A stretch of DNA of 64,000 nt, taken from Rebecca billardiae RCC1528. Lineage: Eukaryota; Haptophyta. The translations under genes and the position numbers were made by a program. The notes under the pieces are model-generated. The model did no database searches, was not told the origin of the DNA, and worked only from the letters and a program-made list of their open reading frames with translations. Shown here piece by piece: positions 62,501 to 64,000 of this stretch. Position 1 is the stretch's first letter, and each line of letters opens with the position of its first letter. The DNA lies in NCBI GenBank assembly GCA_965240325.2, contig OZ251226.1:2418001-2482000 (forward strand), read 5' to 3'.

Positions 62501-64000
62501 ACCTTGAACAGCAGCTGCGCCGCGACGATCAGCTTGTGCGACTCGAAGAGGCCGCGGCGCGCGTGCGCAAACACGCCGTATGTGATCTCCTCCGTCAGGC
62601 TGCGCACGCGCTCGACCAGCTGCTCGGGGTTCATCGAGACGGCGATGGTCTTGCGCGCGTCGATGCGGTCCCAGAGCGGGTTGGAGCGCTTCTGCTTCTC
62701 CTTCAGGTTGGGCAGGATCTGCTTGAGCAGCGACGACTCGGACGCCTTGAACTTGCGCTTCTGCCCGGTGAGCGCCTTCTCGAACACAACGAGGAACGCG
62801 TTGAGCGAGTGCTGGAAGAAGGAGTGCAGCATCGGCAGCTCGGCGAGCAGGAAGAAGACGAGCGAGCCGCGCGCGGCGACGGCGCGGTACGCCTCGCGCG
62901 CCTCGTTGATCGACAGCTCCGTCTGCTGCGAGACCGCCACCTTCTCCGCGATCGACGTCGCCACCTTCTTGGACGCCTCCAAGTTCTCGATCAGCGTGAG
63001 GTTCTCGAGGACGTCGCCCTCGGCCGAGGCGAGCTGCGCGAGGATCGAGTCCTCGAGGTCCTTCACCTTGGACTTGTACCCGTTCTGCTCGCGGATGAGC
63101 ACGAGCTTCTGCTCCTCCAGGTCCGGCCGCTCCTTCGACACGGTGAGCGCGAGCAGCTGGTCCTCCAGCCCGTCCTCCGTCACCATGAAGTTGACGAGCG
63201 TCGTCTCGGCCTGCAGCTCTGGCGGGTAGTGCGGGTTGGTCAGCTTCGTCTGCAGGTACAGCCGGAAGTCGGCGTGGAACTCGACCTCCTTCTCGCCGAG
63301 CTTGATGTACTGCGTGCGCCCGCGCCGGATCGTCTGCCGCCCGACGAGCGGCGCGAGCACCGCGTCCACCGCCGTGCCGGGCAGGTTCTCGATCACGAGC
63401 GGCTTGCCCGCCGCCACCGCCTCCTCGAGCGCCGCGAGCGTGCTCGCGCCGTCGAGCCGCACAACCTTCACGCGCCGCTCCTCCTCGCGCTTCTTGATCC
63501 ACGTGATGCCCTGCAGCTGCGGGTCGATCATGAGCGGCCAGCGCGCCGAGTTGCACACGATCGCGCCGTTCTCTGCGGAGACGCGGTCCGTGGGCAGGTT
63601 CTCGTTGCCCCACTGCGCGATCTCCGCGTCGGTGGTGAGGATGGCGAGCGGGTCGGCCGCGTCCGACATCGGAATGGCGCGCGCCGGGTCGCGCAGAAAG
63701 GGGACGAAGGTCTCGTCGATCAGCGCGTGGCGGTACCGCTTGTTGAAGCAGCCGGCGTACGAGACGAACGCCGCGGCGAGGAGCACGTCGCCCACCAGCC
63801 GCTGCTGCTGCTCCCTCAGCGCGACGATCGCCGCGCGCCACCGCTCGCCCTCCTGCCCGAGCGAAGCCATCAGCCGCGACGCGAGCGCGAGCTTGCGAGA
63901 GCACATCTCGCCCTCGGCGATCACGGCGTCCTTCTCGACGAGCGCGGCCTCGTACAGCGCGGTGAGGTCGCGCATCATCCCGTCCGCCTCGGCCGCCTTC
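59517..64000 (-). CDS. Axonemal dynein heavy chain, C-terminal part (runs off the window)
   Basis: Exons on the minus strand: >64000-61756, 61624-61302, 61047-60225, 60077-59940 and 59822-59517; in-window coding is 1277 residues ending at TGA 59517. Introns start GTGCGCGC. Coverage begins at the end of the stalk (ALVEKDAVIAEG) and AAA5 (GDVLLAAAFVSYAGCFNKRY). It continues through the AAA5/AAA6 linker, AAA6 (LLFILFPGVDPGADIEKLG), WVFLQNVHLMQSWLP and EPPADLKANMRFAL, and the junction-spanning GDIMYGGHITDPWDRR. The C-terminal domain holds VWLSGLYNPMGYVT, GTYTHGLYIEGARWDLE, SYECPVYTSTVRGPTYQF and VWILAGVALLM. These ends resemble outer-arm axonemal heavy chains; subclass is uncertain. It is the ATP-driven motor of the beating flagellum. 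A complete chain would be about 4500 residues, so most lies to the right of the window. Confidence 0.93.

Overview
The window looks like nuclear DNA of a GC-rich microalga with a complex (secondary-type) plastid and motile flagella; a haptophyte is my best guess, with other complex-plastid algae not excluded. The evidence is: spliced protein genes whose exons join in frame; short, extremely GC-rich introns; a small thylakoid-lumen protein with a signal-peptide-led three-part leader; a fibrillin (PAP) protein and an RlmN-type enzyme with hydrophobic leaders; and, beside them, axonemal and intraflagellar-transport proteins (outer-arm-type dynein heavy chain, dynein-2 light intermediate chain, WDR19/IFT144-like propeller, kinesin-8). 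Intergenic DNA is AT-richer and full of inverted repeats, microsatellites and SINE-like pieces. Taxonomy is inference only.

Layout: 0.5-5.3 kb holds an Mpv17-family protein, a carnosine-synthase-like ATP-grasp enzyme (4 exons) and the lumen protein. 5.3-7.8 kb is gene-free and carries a 399-bp-arm inverted repeat. 7.9-12.5 kb is a large DDT/WHIM chromatin protein. 12.6-16.2 kb is a tandem-repeat and gene-fragment zone with a long CT tract. 16.3-24.9 kb holds a secreted Pro-rich protein, a dienelactone-hydrolase-like protein divergent from an S4+RlmN radical-SAM enzyme, a PAP/fibrillin, a 450-bp-arm hairpin and a membrane-anchored glutathione transferase. 25.2-27.2 kb is a composite repeat element with a five-unit hairpin array showing compensatory base changes. 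28.7-31.3 kb is a divergent pair (membrane protein / TRMT2A-like tRNA methyltransferase). 31.3-37.6 kb is gene-poor: tandemly duplicated small genes, a tRNA-derived SINE and a foldback element.

37.7-51.1 kb holds the WDR19-like protein divergent from an organellar-type AsnRS, a phytanoyl-CoA-dioxygenase family protein divergent from a TMEM242-like protein, a nickel superoxide dismutase, and an FKBP divergent from a CBP3/UQCC1-type complex III chaperone. 52.1 kb to the right edge is a same-strand run: dynein-2 light intermediate chain, syntaxin-5-type SNARE, kinesin-8 and the C-terminal part of a dynein heavy chain that runs off the window.

Recurring themes: head-to-head pairs with start codons only about 50-200 bp apart; introns of roughly 95-300 bases that mostly start GTGCGC and end GCGCAG; and long inverted repeats placed between genes. 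Splice junctions were assigned by eye from reading frame, GT-AG borders and family motifs; all merit transcript confirmation.
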